This document shows, one piece after another, positions 61,968-64,000 of a stretch of 64,000 nucleotides of DNA. The notes beneath the pieces were generated by a model that had not been told where the DNA came from, ran no database searches, and worked only from the letters and a program-made list of their open reading frames with translations. Source of the DNA: BCD1 sp965230565 (GTDB lineage: Bacteria; Bacteroidota; Bacteroidia; Chitinophagales; Saprospiraceae); NCBI GenBank assembly GCA_965230565.1, contig CBDDLH010000012.1, positions 248,001 through 312,000 of the forward strand. Reading direction: 5' to 3'. Both the position numbers and the translations under genes were made by a program. Every line of letters starts with the position of its first letter. Position 1 is the first letter of the stretch.

Positions 61968-62598
61968 TCAGGTATCTAAAATTAATAACAAATCCTCAAA
62001 GCTGAAAATGGTGTGATCGGCATATTCAGATCTTTGATTGTGAGGGTTAAGTCGTTGAATGGTATTTAAATTGAGGCTTTTTCCGGCTTTCAGTTCCATA
62101 GATGGATTATCTCCAATAACCCAGGTCTTTTCAGGAGGCATTTGCGTAGAGTGTAAAATTTGTTCGAAAAATTGCTGCTTGAATTGCCTGTTGGGATCAA
62201 AAGGATCATCGATGAAAACCTCTTTGAAGTCTGATTCGATTTTCAATGCCTCAATTTTTGCTTTTTGCAATCGACTGAAGCCTGCCGTGACCAGATATTT
62301 TTCAACATTCATGGTTTTTTAAATAATGATAATCTTCGAAAACGTTGATGTCTAGGTGGTAATCAATGGAGTTGATCTCCTTTATAAACGATTTGATGAT
62401 TTCTTCTGGAAAACCATATTTCCTTGCTACAATATCAAATGGGATCATTTTCACTTCTTCAATAATCCTGGCAGATGTTGCCGGCCCAAAAGTATCTATC
62501 GTATAACTTTCGACAATGCTTCTGGCTTTATCAAAAATAGAGTAGTCCAGCGATGTTGCCGGAAAAATGGTGTCATCAAGATCGAGAATTAAGATCAT
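61968..62598 (-). pseudogene. HAD-superfamily hydrolase interrupted by a frame change
   Basis: The first frame (62598-62302) starts MILILDLDDTIF, with HAD motif I DLDDT, and ends in YHYLKNHEC after 98 residues. The second (62312-61968, +1 frame) holds motif II/III features (LVTAGF and the Lys-rich helix after it) and motif IV WVIGDNPSMELKAGKS. Together they give a normal HAD phosphatase of about 205 residues. Deleting one A from the A6 run before the overlap (minus strand, near 62318) restores the frame. It is a pseudogene, a slippage-prone gene or a sequence error. Confidence 0.75.
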
Positions 62599-62636
62599 GG
62601 TGCGTTGATTTTTTTAAACCATGATGTTCAATTAAT

Positions 62637-63767
62637 TTACAATCGCTGCTGCAACTTTCCAACCATACTGTCTTTCCAGATCCGGAAATTTCCTTCGATA
62701 ATATGTTTTCGGGCTTCTCCGACTAACCAGAGAAAGAAAGATAAATTATGGATGGATGCAATCTGCGCAGCCAGGTATTCCTTACTGTGAACCAGATGGC
62801 GCAAATAGGCTTTTGTGTGGAAACGACTGGTTGGAGCCGTGCTGTTCTCGTCGATGGGAGAAAAGTCGTTTTTCCACTTCAGGTTTTTGATGTTGATAAT
62901 ACCTTCGGAGGTGTAAAGTAAGCCGTGTCTGGCATTCCGGGTTGGCAATACGCAATCGAACATATCTACTCCCATAGCGATGCATTCGAGCAGATTTGCC
63001 GGGGTGCCCACGCCCATGAGATAACGTGGTTTGTCCTTTGGAAGGATGCTGCATACCTGGTCGGTAATGCGGTACATTTCCTCGTGCGGTTCTCCGACAG
63101 ATAGTCCGCCGATTGCATTGCCTTCCCGCTCAAAGGACGCAATGGTTTCAGCAGATTGTTTTCTCAGATCCGTATATGTGCTTCCCTGAACAATGGGGAA
63201 AAGTGTTTGCGAATAACCGTAAAGACCTTCCGTTTCATCAAAGCGGTCACAACATCTTTTTAACCAACGATGGGTTAGCTCCATAGAGTTTTTGGCATAA
63301 TTATAATCACTGGGATAAGGTGGACATTCATCAAAGGCCATGATGATATCTGCGCCGATCTGGCGCTGGATGTCCATGACGTTTTCGGGTGTAAAAAACT
63401 GTTTGGAACCGTCGATATGTGATTGAAAAGTAACGCCTTCCTCTTTGATCTTTCGCCGGCCACTCAGGGAATAAACCTGGTAGCCGCCGCTATCGGTCAA
63501 TATTGGTTTATCCCATCCAATGAATTTATGTAAACCGCCTGCTTCTTCGAGTGTTTCCGTACCTGGTCTAAGGAAAAGGTGGTAGGTATTCCCAAGTATG
63601 ATTTGTGCGCTAACGTCTTCCTTCAGTTCGTGCTGATGAACTGCCTTTACGGAGCCGACAGTGCCTACGGGCATGAAGATCGGCGTTTCTATTTTTCCGT
63701 GATCGGTCTCTATCAATCCGGCGCGGGCGCTGGAGACGTCGTCTGTATGTTGTAGGGTAAATTTCAT
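62637..63767 (-). CDS. tgt: Queuine/preQ1 tRNA-ribosyltransferase
   Basis: A 376-residue TGT that exchanges guanine-34 for preQ1 in tRNAs with GUN anticodons. The substrate region SGGYQVYSLS and MAFDECPPYP with the general acid/base Asp, and GVDMFDCVLPTRNARHG with the nucleophile Asp, are present. In the usual zinc site (CxCxxC in E. coli) the aligned segment reads ENSTAPTSRFHTKAYLRHL, so all three Cys are gone, although the His in SIHNL remains. A perfect -7 box (CAAAAGTA on plus, 63786-63793) precedes the ATG at 63767. Confidence 0.95.
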   Translation of the reverse strand: MKFTLQHTDDVSSARAGLIETDHGKIETPIFMPVGTVGSVKAVHQHELKEDVSAQIILGNTYHLFLRPGTETLEEAGGLHKFIGWDKPILTDSGGYQVYSLSGRRKIKEEGVTFQSHIDGSKQFFTPENVMDIQRQIGADIIMAFDECPPYPSDYNYAKNSMELTHRWLKRCCDRFDETEGLYGYSQTLFPIVQGSTYTDLRKQSAETIASFEREGNAIGGLSVGEPHEEMYRITDQVCSILPKDKPRYLMGVGTPANLLECIAMGVDMFDCVLPTRNARHGLLYTSEGIINIKNLKWKNDFSPIDENSTAPTSRFHTKAYLRHLVHSKEYLAAQIASIHNLSFFLWLVGEARKHIIEGNFRIWKDSMVGKLQQRL

Positions 63768-63785
63768 TGTTTACTGTTGATTCGG

Positions 63786-63793
63786 CAAAAGTA
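63786..63793 (-). promoter_or_regulatory. Candidate -7 element of tgt
   Basis: Minus-strand TACTTTTG matches TAnnTTTG, 19 nt before the tgt ATG. No clear -33 box. Confidence 0.45.
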
Positions 63794-64000
63794 CGATTTT
63801 TTGATTTATGGCGGACAGGAGTCCGCTACCTAAGCCGCGGAGGACAGGATGTCCGGGCGAGCAGTTTTTTGTTTTTTTCAAAAACAGGGAATAGTAAATA
63901 CGGGAATATTTCTTTTCATTATTGTCCTCTTTGCTACCTGATAAATTATCCTTGTTCCCTTATTTTCTTACATAATTATTCCCATAAAAAAGGGGCACAC

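Noticed and set aside
62300..62330. -1 programmed frameshift at A AAA AAC in the HAD gene
   Set aside because: The heptamer is in the right phase for a -1 shift, but -1 leads to an early stop; the downstream frame is +1.
1..64000. tRNA, rRNA, CRISPR, prophage or intact IS elements
   Set aside because: No TPsiC-like arms with cloverleaf, no regularly spaced identical repeats of CRISPR length, and no transposase, integrase or phage structural genes were found.

Overview
The window reads as a chromosomal segment of a Bacteroidota bacterium. The evidence is: gliding/type IX secretion genes gldD and gldE next to ssb and mutY; three secreted proteins with C-terminal type IX (Por-type) sorting domains; promoters of the Bacteroidota form TTTG-N19/20-TAnnTTTG (best at 26447-26478 and 46939-46969); starts without obvious Shine-Dalgarno sequences; and many families largely confined to the phylum (DUF3667, DUF5916, TPR-LytS kinases, DUF6958-like). 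A Saprospiria or Chitinophagia relative is my guess and is not resolved by the sequence. I saw no tRNA, rRNA, CRISPR array, intact insertion sequence or prophage.

Layout. 1-8.3 kb: end of a transglutaminase-like protein, a cytoplasmic TPR histidine kinase with a tiny lysine-rich GG-motif peptide gene directly upstream, two small rhodaneses, a ClC channel, a frame-disrupted DUF3667 protein and a secreted beta-propeller protein. 8.5-16.2 kb: DEAD-box helicase, FtsK, an S24/LexA-type repressor, a DUF5916 outer-membrane protein and a bacilliredoxin. 16.4-26.4 kb: a PKD/barrel protein, polysaccharide flippase, M16 protease, D-cysteine desulfhydrase-like enzyme, GT2 glycosyltransferase and a membrane protein, separated by repeat-rich spacers. 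26.5-33.4 kb: TlpA-like thioredoxin, GH5 mannanase with a DJ-1/PfpI lipoprotein, a DUF6958-like protein, and an AT-rich stretch with an unrecognised 702-residue lipoprotein. 33.6-38.6 kb is a housekeeping block: rny, a possible small RNA, zapA, a ZapB-like coiled coil, pheT. 39-52 kb: serpin lipoprotein, Nfu-type Fe-S protein, PAS histidine kinase, and two very large secreted proteases (M36 and S1) flanking an antirepressor-like regulator. 52.4-64 kb: orphan 7TM protein, gldD-gldE-ssb-mutY-lptF/G run, degenerate M48-like protein, a type IX cargo protein, a GH99-like lipoprotein, a broken HAD phosphatase and tgt.

How the parts fit. Most genes serve either core information processing (pheT, ssb, mutY, tgt, ftsK, rny, zapA) or the envelope and secretome (gliding lipoproteins, LptF/G, flippase, secreted proteases, glycosidases, serpin). 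The serpin could protect the cell from proteases such as the secreted ones encoded nearby.

Most interesting signals: (1) the antirepressor-like gene at 47127-47936, whose leader of about 150 nt holds a perfect 21-bp inverted repeat and a second inverted repeat that includes the start codon; (2) a 160-bp element at 27861-28020 made of five hairpins inside terminal inverted repeats; (3) the GG-leader-like peptide at 3190-3336; (4) a hairpin/U-run directly before rny and a possible small RNA between zapA and rny; (5) three genes broken by a single-base frame change, one of them at a T6 run inside a lipoprotein signal peptide; (6) palindromic and 10-bp repeat families in spacers.
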